From Cherax quadricarinatus (Eukaryota > Arthropoda > Malacostraca > Decapoda > Parastacidae), in assembly GCF_038502225.1 (NCBI RefSeq), contig NC_091301.1:14345221-14409220 (forward strand): a stretch of DNA of 64,000 bases. Direction: 5' to 3'. A model generated the notes under the pieces. The model was not told where the DNA came from. It saw nothing but the letters and a program-made list of their open reading frames with translations, and made no database searches. The translations under genes and the position numbers were made by a program. The stretch's first letter is position 1, and each line of letters starts with the position of its first letter. Shown one piece after another: positions 47,151 through 58,880 of the stretch.

Positions 47151-47491
47151 ATATATTGGAACACTTCCAAAATACATTAGAGTACTCCAGAATTACTTTG
47201 AACGACTCCATTTTTGGATATTTCCAAATTAGTTTTGAAAACTTTATCGTAAAATCGAACATTATTTTCTTGTCGGTAAAACACACTCAATGGTAGAAAT
47301 ATTTACTCGATTTCCGAATAGAAGCACTGTCCTCGCTCTGAGAGACTCATTGTGGGTCACCCCAACACATGGTGTAATGCGCTTCACACCCAAGGTAGAA
47401 CATAACACCTGCGTCAACTCAGGACAGACAGGCGCCATGTAATGCGGGTAACATCCAAGGTAGAAAATCATCTCTTTCCAGACCAACTGTC
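47151..47491. other. non-repetitive segment between telomere-like arrays, left arm
   Basis: A 340-bp stretch of more balanced base composition. It holds a minus-strand frame of 74 codons (47,262-47,486) of no known similarity. GTAATGCGCTTCACACCCAA and GTAATGCGGGTAACATCCAA, both followed by GGTAGAA, form a short internal repeat. Confidence 0.6.
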
Positions 47492-47982
47492 TATCCTAAC
47501 CTAACCTAACCTAACCTAATTCCTAACCTAACCTAACCTCACCTAACCGAACCTAACCTAACTCCATCAATCACCTCTATCCTAACCTAACCTAACCTAA
47601 CCTAACCCAACCTAACTCCATCAAACACCTCTATCCTAACCTAACCTAACCTATCCTAACCTAACCTAACTCCATCAAACACCTCGAATACTACCTAACT
47701 TAACCTAACCTAACCTTACCTAACCTACCGAACCTAACCTAACCTAACCTAACCCATCCTAACCTGTCCCAACCTAACCTAACCTAACCTATCCTAACCT
47801 AACCTAACCTAACCTAACCTAACTTATCCTAAGCTAACCTAACCTAACTTATCCTAACCTGTCCCAACCTAACCTAACCTAACCTATCCTAACCTAACCT
47901 AACCTAACCTAACCTAACTTATCCTAAGCTAACCTAACCTAACTTATCCTAACCTAACCTATCCTAACCTAACCTAAACACT
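47492..47982. repeat. degenerate CCTAA (TTAGG) array 2, left arm
   Basis: Telomere-type pentamers in blocks split by CTCCATCAAACACCTC spacers. A longer unit of about 110 bp (with CCTGTCCCAACC) is itself duplicated at 47,757-47,970. Confidence 0.95.
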
Positions 47983-49138
47983 GACTAACTTTGAACCAAC
48001 TCTGAACACCACTGATCTTCTTCAAAAAATGCTCTGCACATCATTTGAACACCTTCAAAAAAACACCATCAAACACCTCCGAATACTCCCAAAAAAACAC
48101 TACTGATTACTACCAAATCACCACTGAATACTACCAATCACCGTCAAAATCACCAGAAACTAAGTTTAACATCACCATCTAACATCCTTTTTATAGAAAT
48201 CCCCTCAAATCACTATAACCAAGAACTCCCTCCCCATTTGGCGCATAAAAAAAAAAGCATGAACACAAACCTAATACGCAAACACTTAGTACATGATCAC
48301 CATCAACTGAAAACATATCTTATACACACACATAATATAAGACAATCACCAACTACAATCACCCATGTTCACTTACCTCAAAATCACTAATATCACAGAA
48401 AACAATCATTTTTATAAACATTTCACACACACACACAAAAAAAAAAAATCATATTTGACAATATCTAAGCGCACTCACCTCACTACCACCAACACACGAT
48501 GTCTCACCTCACAGGACCGACGAGCACACCTCCAGTGACGTCACACTCCCATTGTGTTACTTGGTGGTTGGTAACATCACACCTAACCCCCCTTGTTTCA
48601 ACCTGTTGTACCCTACATTATCTAAGAACACTATATCCAAGACGATTACCAGATTTTATGATCCCCAACACCAAGATCACAGAAAACACACATTTTTATA
48701 ATTATTCACACAAAAATCACGATCACCAATTCCATATCATGTTTACCGTCATCTATCAACACTAATCACCAAGATCACCAAAAAAAAAATCTAAGATCAT
48801 GCATCTCAAAACTACTATGATCACTGAAAACACTTATTTTTTAAACATTCGCACAAAAATAAGACATACACAAAAATACCACAACACTTCCACCAACATC
48901 TATAACATAACATGAGCACTATAACATATCACTATCACAAAAAAAATAATACACAAACACCCACATATTATACATTTCAATTGCAAATTTAAGACATGAG
49001 ACATACACACCAAATCTAAGACATTCACCTCCAACTAAGACATACACATCACCCCTAAAACTTCCTTCCTTATTCATTCCGTATATCTCCTAGAGCTGTT
49101 TTAACCCCGACGGATCCACCACGACGTAGGAGCCAGAG
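47983..49138. other. inner segment of the left arm
   Basis: AT-rich, C-biased non-repetitive DNA. An 88-codon plus-strand frame (48,499-48,765) is mirrored exactly in the right arm and resembles no protein I know. The arm ends CCACGACGTAGGAGCCAGAG. Confidence 0.6.
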
Positions 49139-49170
49139 GAACCATCACCACTCCAACACCACCTACTACA
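49139..49170. other. palindrome spacer
   Basis: 32 bp of non-palindromic sequence, starting GAACCATCACCACTCC and ending CCTACTACA, separate the arms. Confidence 0.95.
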
Positions 49171-50331
49171 CTCTGGCTCCTACGTCGTGGTGGATCCGTC
49201 GGGGTTAAAACAGCTCTAGGAGATATACGGAATGAATAAGGAAGGAAGTTTTAGGGGTGATGTGTATGTCTTAGTTGGAGGTGAATGTCTTAGATTTGGT
49301 GTGTATGTCTCATGTCTTAAATTTGCAATTGAAATGTATAATATGTGGGTGTTTGTGTATTATTTTTTTTGTGATAGTGATATGTTATAGTGCTCATGTT
49401 ATGTTATAGATGTTGGTGGAAGTGTTGTGGTATTTTTGTGTATGTCTTATTTTTGTGCGAATGTTTAAAAAATAAGTGTTTTCAGTGATCATAGTAGTTT
49501 TGAGATGCATGATCTTAGATTTTTTTTTTGGTGATCTTGGTGATTAGTGTTGATAGATGACGGTAAACATGATATGGAATTGGTGATCGTGATTTTTGTG
49601 TGAATAATTATAAAAATGTGTGTTTTCTGTGATCTTGGTGTTGGGGATCATAAAATCTGGTAATCGTCTTGGATATAGTGTTCTTAGATAATGTAGGGTA
49701 CAACAGGTTGAAACAAGGGGGGTTAGGTGTGATGTTACCAACCACCAAGTAACACAATGGGAGTGTGACGTCACTGGAGGTGTGCTCGTCGGTCCTGTGA
49801 GGTGAGACATCGTGTGTTGGTGGTAGTGAGGTGAGTGCGCTTAGATATTGTCAAATATGATTTTTTTTTTTTGTGTGTGTGTGTGAAATGTTTATAAAAA
49901 TGATTGTTTTCTGTGATATTAGTGATTTTGAGGTAAGTGAACATGGGTGATTGTAGTTGGTGATTGTCTTATATTATGTGTGTGTATAAGATATGTTTTC
50001 AGTTGATGGTGATCATGTACTAAGTGTTTGCGTATTAGGTTTGTGTTCATGCTTTTTTTTTTATGCGCCAAATGGGGAGGGAGTTCTTGGTTATAGTGAT
50101 TTGAGGGGATTTCTATAAAAAGGATGTTAGATGGTGATGTTAAACTTAGTTTCTGGTGATTTTGACGGTGATTGGTAGTATTCAGTGGTGATTTGGTAGT
50201 AATCAGTAGTGTTTTTTTGGGAGTATTCGGAGGTGTTTGATGGTGTTTTTTTGAAGGTGTTCAAATGATGTGCAGAGCATTTTTTGAAGAAGATCAGTGG
50301 TGTTCAGAGTTGGTTCAAAGTTAGTCAGTGT

Positions 50332-50817
50332 TTAGGTTAGGTTAGGATAGGTTAGGTTAGGATAAGTTAGGTTAGGTTAGCTTAGGATAAGTTAGGTTAG
50401 GTTAGGTTAGGTTAGGTTAGGATAGGTTAGGTTAGGTTAGGTTGGGACAGGTTAGGATAAGTTAGGTTAGGTTAGCTTAGGATAAGTTAGGTTAGGTTAG
50501 GTTAGGTTAGGTTAGGATAGGTTAGGTTAGGTTAGGTTGGGACAGGTTAGGATGGGTTAGGTTAGGTTAGGTTAGGTTCGGTAGGTTAGGTAAGGTTAGG
50601 TTAGGTTAAGTTAGGTAGTATTCGAGGTGTTTGATGGAGTTAGGTTAGGTTAGGATAGGTTAGGTTAGGTTAGGATAGAGGTGTTTGATGGAGTTAGGTT
50701 GGGTTAGGTTAGGTTAGGTTAGGTTAGGATAGAGGTGATTGATGGAGTTAGGTTAGGTTCGGTTAGGTGAGGTTAGGTTAGGTTAGGAATTAGGTTAGGT
50801 TAGGTTAGGTTAGGATA
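50332..50817. repeat. degenerate TTAGG array 2, right arm
   Basis: Mirror of 47,492-47,977, with the G-rich TTAGG strand on plus. Confidence 0.95.
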
Positions 50818-51159
50818 GACAGTTGGTCTGGAAAGAGATGATTTTCTACCTTGGATGTTACCCGCATTACATGGCGCCTGTCTGTCCTGAGTTGACGCAG
50901 GTGTTATGTTCTACCTTGGGTGTGAAGCGCATTACACCATGTGTTGGGGTGACCCACAATGAGTCTCTCAGAGCGAGGACAGTGCTTCTATTCGGAAATC
51001 GAGTAAATATTTCTACCATTGAGTGTGTTTTACCGACAAGAAAATAATGTTCGATTTTACGATAAAGTTTTCAAAACTAATTTGGAAATATCCAAAAATG
51101 GAGTCGTTCAAAGTAATTCTGGAGTACTCTAATGTATTTTGGAAGTGTTCCAATATATT

Positions 51160-51550
51160 TTAGGTTAGGTTAGGATAGGTTCGGCTAGGTTAGGTTAGGT
51201 AAGGTTAAGATAGGTTAGGTTAGGTTAGGTTAGGGTAGGTTAGGTTAGGTTAGGTTAAGTTAGGTTAGGCTAGGTTAGGTTAGGTTAGGTTGGGTTAGGT
51301 TAAGTTAGGTTAGGTTAGGTTAGGCTAGGTTAGGTTAGGTAAGGTTAGGTTAGGGTAGGTTCGGTTAGGTTAGGTTAGGTTAGGTTAAGTTAGGTTAGGT
51401 TAGGTTAGGCTAGGTTAGGTTAGGTTAGGATAATTTAGGTAAGGTTAGGTTAGGTTAGGCTAGGTTAGGATAAGTTAGGTTAGGTTAGGTTAGGTTAGGT
51501 TAGGTTAGGTTATGTTAGGATAAGTTAGGTTAGGTTAGGCTAGGTTAGGG
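51160..51550. repeat. degenerate TTAGG array 1, right arm
   Basis: Mirror of 46,758-47,150. Confidence 0.95.
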
Positions 51551-51829
51551 AAGTGTGTGTGTGTGTCTGTGTGTGTGTGTGTGGGGGATGTGGGATGTGG
51601 GTGATGTGGGATGTGGGTGTTGTTGTCGAACTAGAGATACCGAAAAGACGTTATAAGTGGGTTGTTTTTGTGACTTTTTCTGATGTAGTGTGGCCCCTTA
51701 TTAACTTTAATGAACTAAAAGGGTTAAAACGAGAAAAAAATGGGGGGGTGTGGGTGTTGTGACTTTCTGATGAAATTAGATAAAACGAGAAAAAATTGTG
51801 GGTGTTGAGGGTTGTGGGTGTTGTGGGGT

Positions 51830-54041
51830 GTGGGTGTTGATCTTAGTTTATGGTGATTTTGGTGGTGTTTTGAGTGTATTCAGTGGTGTTTTAGTATTCA
51901 GTGGTGTATTTGGGAGTACTCAAATGGTGTTTTTGGAAGTGTTTCAGTGTTGTTTGGAAATGTTCAAAGGTGTTCAAAGGTGTTTTGAGTGTGTTCAAAT
52001 GTTGTTTTTTGAAGGTGATCAAGGGTGTTCAAGGGTGTTTTGAAGGTGTTCGAAGGTGTTTTGAGGTTATTCAAAGGTGTTTTGAGTGTGTTCAAATGAT
52101 TATGAGAGTGTTTTGAATGTGTTCAAAGGTGTTTTGAAGGTGTTCAAAGGTGTTTTGAAGGTGTTGAAGGGTGTTTTGAGTGTATTCAGTGGTGTTTTAG
52201 TATTCAGTGGTGTATTTGGGAGTACTCAAATGGTGTTTTTGGAAGTGTTTCAGTGTTGTTTGGAAATGTTCAAAGGTGTTCAAAGGTGTTTTGAAGGTGT
52301 TCAAAGGTGTTTTGAAGGTGTTGAAGGGTGTTTTGAGTGTGTTCAAGGGTGTTTGAAGGTGTTGAAGGGTGTTTTGATTGAATTCAGCGGTGTTTTAGTA
52401 GTAATCAGTGGTGTAATTGGGAGTACTCAAATTGTGTTTTTTGGAAGTGTTTCAGTGTTGATTGGAAATGTTCAAAGGTGTTTTTGAAAAGTGTTCAAGA
52501 GTGTTTTGAAGGTGTTCAAAGGTGTTTTGAAGGTGTTGAAGGGTGTTTTGATTGAATTCAGCGGTGTTTTAGTAGTATTCAGTGGTGTAATTGGGAGTAC
52601 TCAAATTGTGTTTTTTTTGGAAGTGTTCAAAGGTGTTTTGAAGGTGTTCAAAGGTGTTTTGAGGTTATTCAAAGGTGTTTTGAGTGTGTTCAAATGATTA
52701 TGAGAGTGTTTTGAATGTGTTCAAAGGTGTTTTGAAGGTGTTGAAGGGTGTTTATGTGAGTATTCAAATGATTATGAGAGTGTTTTTGGGGGTGTTCAAA
52801 GTAAAGTGATTGAGTTAGTTTTTGTGACTTTTTTTCTGATGTATTGTGTCCCCTTAATAACTTTAATGAACTAAAAGGGTAAAAACGAGAAAATGCCTAG
52901 TCTGGAGACTGAGGGATGAGTTGTAATTTAATGAAATGTGTAAGTGCAGATAAATTAGAGATGACAAATCTTATTTGGGAGTACTCAAATTGTGTTTTTT
53001 TTTTTTTTTGGAAGTGTTTCAGTGTTGATTGGAAATGTTCAAAGGTGTTTTTGAAGGTGTTTTGAAGGTGTTCAAAGGTGTTTTGAAGGTGTTGAAGGGT
53101 GTTTTGATTGAATTCAGCGGTGTTTTAGTAGTATTCAGTGGTGTCATTGGGAGTACTCAAATTGTGTTTTTTTTGGAAGTGTTTCAGTGTTGATTGGAAA
53201 TGTTCAAAGGTGTTTTTGAAGGTGTTCAAGAGTGTTTTGAAGGTGTTCAAGGGTGTTTGAAGGTGTTGAAGGGTGTTTTGATTGAATTCAGCGGTGTTTT
53301 AGTAGTATTCAGTGGTGTAATTGGGAGTACTCAAATTGTGTTTTGGAAATGTTCAAAGGTGTTTTTGAAGGTGTTCAAGAGTGTTTTGAAGGTGTTCAAG
53401 GGTGTTTGAAGGTGTTGAAGGGTGTTTTGATTGAATTCAGCGGTGTTTTAGTAGTAATCAGTGGTGTAATTGGGAGTACTCAAATAGTGTTTTTGGAAAT
53501 GTTGTTTTTTTGAAGGTGATCAAGGGTGTTCAAGGGTGTTTTGAAGGTGTACAAATGATGTGCAAGAGTACTTTTGAGTGTGTTCAAATGTTTTTTGAAG
53601 GTGTTCAAGGGTGTTTTGAAGGTGTTCAAGGGTGTTTTGAAGGTGTTCAAAGGTGTTTTGAGGTTATTCAAAGGTGTTTTGAAGGTGTTCAAGGGTGTTT
53701 TGAAGGTGTTCAAAGGTGTTTTGAGGTTATTCAAAGGTGTTTTGAGGTTATTCAAAAGGTGTTTTTGAGGGTGTTCAAGAGTGCTTTGAAGGTGATCAAA
53801 GGTGTTTTGAAGGTGTTCAAGGGTGTTTTGAAGGTGTACAAATGATGTGCAAGAGTACTTTTGAAGGTGTTCAAATGATGTGCAAGAGTACTTATGAATG
53901 TGTTCTGGGAGTATTCAGAGGTGATTTGGGGGTGTTCGAATGATGTTTTTGGAGTATTTCAATGTTGTTTGGAAGTGTATAAAGGTATTTTTTTTTGTGA
54001 GTATTCAAATGATTTATGAGTGTTTTGAAGATGTTCAAAGT
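51830..54041. repeat. GGTGTTTTGAAGGTG minisatellite, right arm
   Basis: Mirror of 44,270-46,480. The plus strand is nearly free of C. Confidence 0.92.
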
Positions 54042-54410
54042 AAAAGTGCGTATTAACTTCGTAATATGTAAAATTGTGAGTAGTGAATTTAACGAAAGTG
54101 GATGTAAGCGATGTGGTGACTTTCTGATGCATGTGTCCCCTTATTAACTTTAATGAACTAAAAGGGTTAAAACGAGAAAAATTGGGGGTTATGAGTGAAA
54201 ATTGTGAGGTGTTGGTTGGAGTGTGAGGGTTTGGGAGGGTGGGTAAAAAGGGTAGACAAGATTCAACCTGTGTGCGCGGTCATCACGTGACGTCACTGAC
54301 CGTCGAGTAAACACATTAATGAGAGGAATAATGACGTCACTGACCGCCGAGTAAACACCCTTCATTAGACCTGTAGTAAGCATGCCCCATAGGAGGAGTT
54401 CATTTGAATG

Positions 54411-55116
54411 CTTACCCCCAGAGGGGGGAATCCAAAAACCTTGATCCAAGGAGATGGAGTCTTGGTATTATCGAGAAATTTTGGGGTGGGAGTGAAAGTG
54501 AGAGGGGTAATCCAAAAATTTGATCCAAGGAGATGGAGAATTTCGAAAATCCATAGGGGGGATCCAAAAAATTTGATCCGAGGAGATGGAGTCTTGGTAT
54601 TGTCGAGAAATTTGAGGTGGGAGTGAAAGTGGGAGGGGGATCCGAGGAAGTGGAGACTTTGATATTGAGAACCCCATAGGGGGAGTATCCAAAACTTGTA
54701 TTATCGAGAAAATTTGGGGATGGGGGGTGAAAGGAGGGGTACCCAAAAAACTTGATCCGAGGAATTGGAGAATTTCGAAAACCCCATAGGGGGGAATCTA
54801 AAACTTGTATTATCGAGAAAAATTTGAGGTGGGGGGTGGGTGAAAGTGGGAGGGGTAATCCAAAAATTTGATCCAAGGTGATCATAAGAAATTCAAAACC
54901 CCCATAGGGGGGAATCCAAAACTTGTATTATCGAGAAATTTTTGGGATTGGGGGGTGAAAGTGGGAGGGGGAACCTTAAAAATTTGATCTGAGGAGATGG
55001 AGACTTTCGAAACCCCCATAGGGGGGGGAATGCAAAAACTTGGTAATATTGAGAAATTTTGGGATGGGGGTGAAAGTGAGAGGGGGAACCTTAAAAACTT
55101 GATCCGAGGAGATGGA
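54411..55116. repeat. degenerate tandem block, right arm
   Basis: Mirror of 43,195-43,900. Confidence 0.9.
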
Positions 55117-55209
55117 GAGCACAAGAAAATGAAATTCAAAAAAAATTCGAAAAAAATCGGAAAAAAATCGGGGCGTGGGGGCGATCCGGACGACGCTGCA
55201 GAAGGCGCA

Positions 55210-55340
55210 GCAGAAGGAGCGGGCGGGGCTCGCGAAGGGCGCGGGCGGGCGCGCGGGCGGGCGCGCGGGCGGGCGCGCGGGCGGGCGCGCGGGCGCGCGG
55301 GCGGGCGCGCGGGCGCGCGGCGCGACTGGGGTCGCGAAGG
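55210..55340. repeat. GGGCGCGC-rich tract, right arm
   Basis: Mirror of 42,970-43,100 with equal overall length, but different unit order and several substitutions at its edges. Confidence 0.9.
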
Positions 55341-55471
55341 GGTGGGGGGTCGTGGGTGGGGGTATTGGTTGGGGGGTCAAGTGTGAGGTAGTCTCGAGGG
55401 CGAGGTCATGGTCAAAACCGGAAGTAACACCTAGGTGTGAAAAGGTGACCCTCCAGCCGCTGGTCCTAGAC

Positions 55472-55556
55472 CGGAAGGGTGCGCTCTGCCGCACCCCTAA
55501 AACCGGAAGGGTGCGCTCTGCCGCATGCCTTTTTCCGGAAGGGTGCGCTCTGCCGC
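55472..55556. repeat. three 22-bp subterminal repeats, right arm
   Basis: Inverse units at 55,472-55,493, 55,503-55,524 and 55,535-55,556, each starting CCGGAAGGGTGCGCTCTGCC. Confidence 0.95.
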
Positions 55557-55567
55557 TTTTTTGACTA

Positions 55568-55569
<2 letters not shown>

Positions 55570-55603
<34 letters not shown>

Positions 55604-55667
55604 ACCTTCACCCACCCACCTTCACTCACTCACCTTCACTCACACCACCTTCATCCACTCACCTATA
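55570..55667. repeat. (TA)n then CACC-rich repeat at the right palindrome edge
   Basis: TA run 55,570-55,600, then ACCACCTTCACCCACCCACC and relatives, matching the repeat 400-500 bp outside the left edge in the same orientation. Confidence 0.9.
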
Positions 55668-55675
55668 TATATCAT

Positions 55676-55863
55676 AGAAACCAAGGACCACAGGGCGACC
55701 AGCTTCGTCTTTCAGAGACTCAGTGTTGCGATCCAGAGAGGAAATGCCTGCAGCATTCTGGGCACGCGGCCCACCGCAGGGAAGCTGGACGAAGTATTCG
55801 AGATGTAGCTCTGAGTTACCTATGTTGTTTTACTTTCTGTTGTATTTTTGTGAATGTGTGGCC
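55676..55863 (+). pseudogene. LINE-C 3' end, severely truncated
   Basis: Only the last about 42 codons remain: HRATSFVFQRLSVAIQRGNA, then CSILGTRPTAGKLDEVFEM and a stop at 55,806-55,808. The match to the end of the 12.7-14.6-kb copy is clear. A short 3' UTR follows and runs into TATATCTATATC and (TA)n. Extreme 5' truncation is typical of target-primed reverse transcription. Confidence 0.85.
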
Positions 55864-55864
55864 T

Positions 55865-55946
<82 letters not shown>
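55864..55946. repeat. (TA)n microsatellite
   Basis: TATATC units, then TA, ending GTATGTATGT at the MITE-D edge. Confidence 0.96.
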
Positions 55947-56454
<508 letters not shown>

Positions 56455-56459
<5 letters not shown>

Positions 56460-57358
56460 TGAAAGTGAACATAGAAAAGAGTAAGGTGATGAGAATATCA
56501 AATGATTTAGATAAAGAAAAATTGGATATCAAATTGGGGAGGAGGAGTATGGAAGAAGTAAATGTTTTCAGATATTCAGGAGTTGACGTGTCAGTGGATG
56601 GATTTATGAAGGATGAGGTTAATCATAGAATTAATGAAGGAAAAAAGGCGAGTGGTGCGTTGAGGTATGTGTGGAGGCAAAAAAATGTTATCTATGGAGG
56701 CAAAGAAGGGAATGTATGAAAGTATAGTAGTACCAACACTCTTATATGGGTGTGAAGCTTGGATTGTAAATGCAGCAGCGAGGAGGCGGTTGGAGGCAGT
56801 GGAGATGTCCTGTCTAAGGGCAATGTGTTGTGTAAATATTATGGAAATATAAACACATATGCAGTATAATGTGATCCTTTGTTGACAACGTTTCGCCCAC
56901 ACAGTGGGCTTTTTCAAGTCACAAACAGATATGTTTGTGACTTGAAAAAGCCCACTGTGTGAGCGAAACGTTATCAATAAAGGATCACATTATACTGCAT
57001 ATGTGTTTATATTTCCATTGTGTCGGTATTTTATACCATTTGTTTCCATGGTTTAAATATTATGCAGAAAATTCGGAGTGTGGAAATTAGGAGGTGTAGA
57101 GTTAATAAAACTATTAGTCAGAGGGCTGAAGAGGGGTTGTTGAGGTGGTTTGGTCATTTAGAGAGAATGGATCAAAGTAGAATGACATGGAGAGCGTATA
57201 AATCTGTAGGGAAAGGAAGGCGGGGTAGGGGTCGTCCTCGAAAAGGTTGGAGGGAGGGGGTAAAGGTGGTGTTGTGGGCGAGGGGTTTGGACTTCCAGCA
57301 AGCATGCGTGAGCGTGTTAGATAGGAGTGAATGGAGACAAATGGTATTTGGGACCTGA
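56455..57358 (+). pseudogene. LINE-F C-terminal reverse transcriptase region, interrupted
   Basis: The frame starts [13 protein letters not shown] and continues EVNVFRYSGVDVSVDG, then a frameshift near 56,690, MYESIVVPTLLYGCEAWIVN and MSCLRAMCCVNIM. It is split by a 210-bp hairpin insertion and resumes with RSVEIRRCRVN, LLRWFGHLERM and GRRGRGRPRKGW, ending at a stop at 57,356-57,358. The catalytic RT core upstream is missing. LLYGCEAW and RWFGHLERM are typical of the C-terminal half of several LINE superfamilies (RTE and jockey/I-type), so clade is left open. A 3' UTR follows to 57,683 and ends at a (TA)n tract. Confidence 0.8.
56844..57053. mobile_element. Penelope-derived hairpin inserted in LINE-F
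   Basis: Inverted arms of about 85 bp (from TGGAAATATAAACACATATG to AGTCACAAACA, and back) carry the GCGAAACG box. A tail with TGTCGGTATTTTATACCATT follows. TAAATATTATG flanks it at 56,833-56,843 and 57,054-57,064, an exact 11-bp target duplication, and removing one copy restores the LINE-F frame. It matches the arms of the 38.2-39.0-kb Penelope fragment. Confidence 0.88.
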
Positions 57359-57790
<432 letters not shown>

Positions 57791-57916
57791 TATGTGTGTG
57801 TATGTGTTAGTCGATTTGACACTAGGCCTGTTGTGTGTGTAGGTGTGTGTGTGTAGGTGTGTTAGTTACCATTTTGTCCTAGGCACATGTCTATTAGACA
57901 CTAGGCCTGTTGTATG

Positions 57917-57972
57917 TGTAGACAGCCGTACAGGCTGTCTACAAATGTAGACAGCCTGTACGGCTGTCTACA
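57917..57972. repeat. perfect 56-bp palindrome
   Basis: 27 bp (57,917-57,943, starting TGTAGACAGCCGTACAGG), AA, then the exact reverse complement (57,946-57,972). Each half is itself almost palindromic. Its TGTAGACAGCCTGTAC core equals the start of the LTRs at 7,386 and 9,615. Confidence 0.95.
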
Positions 57973-57989
57973 TATGTGTGTGTTAGTTA

Positions 57990-57990
57990 C

Positions 57991-58058
<68 letters not shown>

Positions 58059-58091
58059 ACCCCCTCACTGTTAGAGAGAGAGAGAGAGAGG
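57990..58091. repeat. (GT)n and (GA)n
   Basis: GT run 57,990-58,056 and GA run 58,072-58,091. Confidence 0.95.
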
Positions 58092-58403
58092 ATAGCGTGC
58101 AGGAGGAGAAGGTCACCATCCACAGACCTCTCATCTGCCAAGACAGCCTCTGTCACCTACCCACCAGGTACGTGGCCAGCAGAAAAACAAAATAAGCAGA
58201 ATATCAACACCAGAATCAGCAGTAAAACAAAACGTGCGAAAAAATCCATCCTGTTACAGAGTGTCTCCAAGGTAACACACTGACGTGTAATGTGGACATG
58301 TTCTGCTGGATTCCCATACTTGACCTCAACCATCGCATGAGTTTTCCTAGGAATATCTCACATGTGTTAGTACGTGATTGTAATTACTACTAACATACAT
58401 TTA

Positions 58404-58700
58404 TGTTCCTGACTAGACAATAAAGACAGGCTGGTGAAACAAGCCTTGACCTTCCTAGGCACCAAGCCCTTCAGATGTCAGGGAAGGAGGCACACTGCCC
58501 ACAACTACCTCTACAAGACATCACGTAATTACTGTCGCAACACAAGACACCAAGAGGATGCTGGTCGCAAAAAAAAGGGGAACTGGATAGACAGGCTTTC
58601 TAGAGATGTAATCAGTGAACAAAGCAACAGGATCTCAGATCTGGTGAACATATACATAGCCTATTCAGCTATTCCTGTCCCAACCTTGAAGGCTGCTTAA
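58404..58700 (+). CDS. hypothetical open frame, origin unknown
   Basis: The frame is open from before the ATG at 58,434 to a stop at 58,698-58,700, about 88 codons. It is basic in the middle (RKKKGNWIDRL) and Cys-poor, and ends YSAIPVPTLKAA. No domain or LINE motif was recognised. Mixed amino-acid use makes it more protein-like than the repeat frames, but it may be a mobile element scrap, an exon or chance. Confidence 0.22.
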
Positions 58701-58799
58701 TACCTTATACGCCACTAAAGTGCTGTCTGTGACATATTTGTGATCATTTACCAGTTCTAATATCGAAACCCAGCTGAGACTAGTCTAGTCTGTTTTACT

Positions 58800-58880
58800 G
58801 ACTGATTAACCAGGCTGTTGCTGCTAGCACCCCGCAAGCCTAAACAACAATCACAAATTGACTAATTTGGCAACTGCAGC
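58800..58880 (-). repeat. solo LINE-B tail motif
   Basis: GACTGATTAACCAGGCTGTT, then GCTGCTAGCACCCCGCAAGC, in minus orientation. Confidence 0.55.

Noticed and set aside
47262..47486. 74-codon frame between the TTAGG arrays as a gene
   Set aside because: Short, no known similarity, and its length is within chance expectation for this composition. Identity in both arms follows from the palindrome.
46758..51550. Telomere-telomere fusion
   Set aside because: The arrays are in the outward orientation and are separated by more than 2 kb of other sequence. A fusion requires TTAGG meeting CCTAA head to head.
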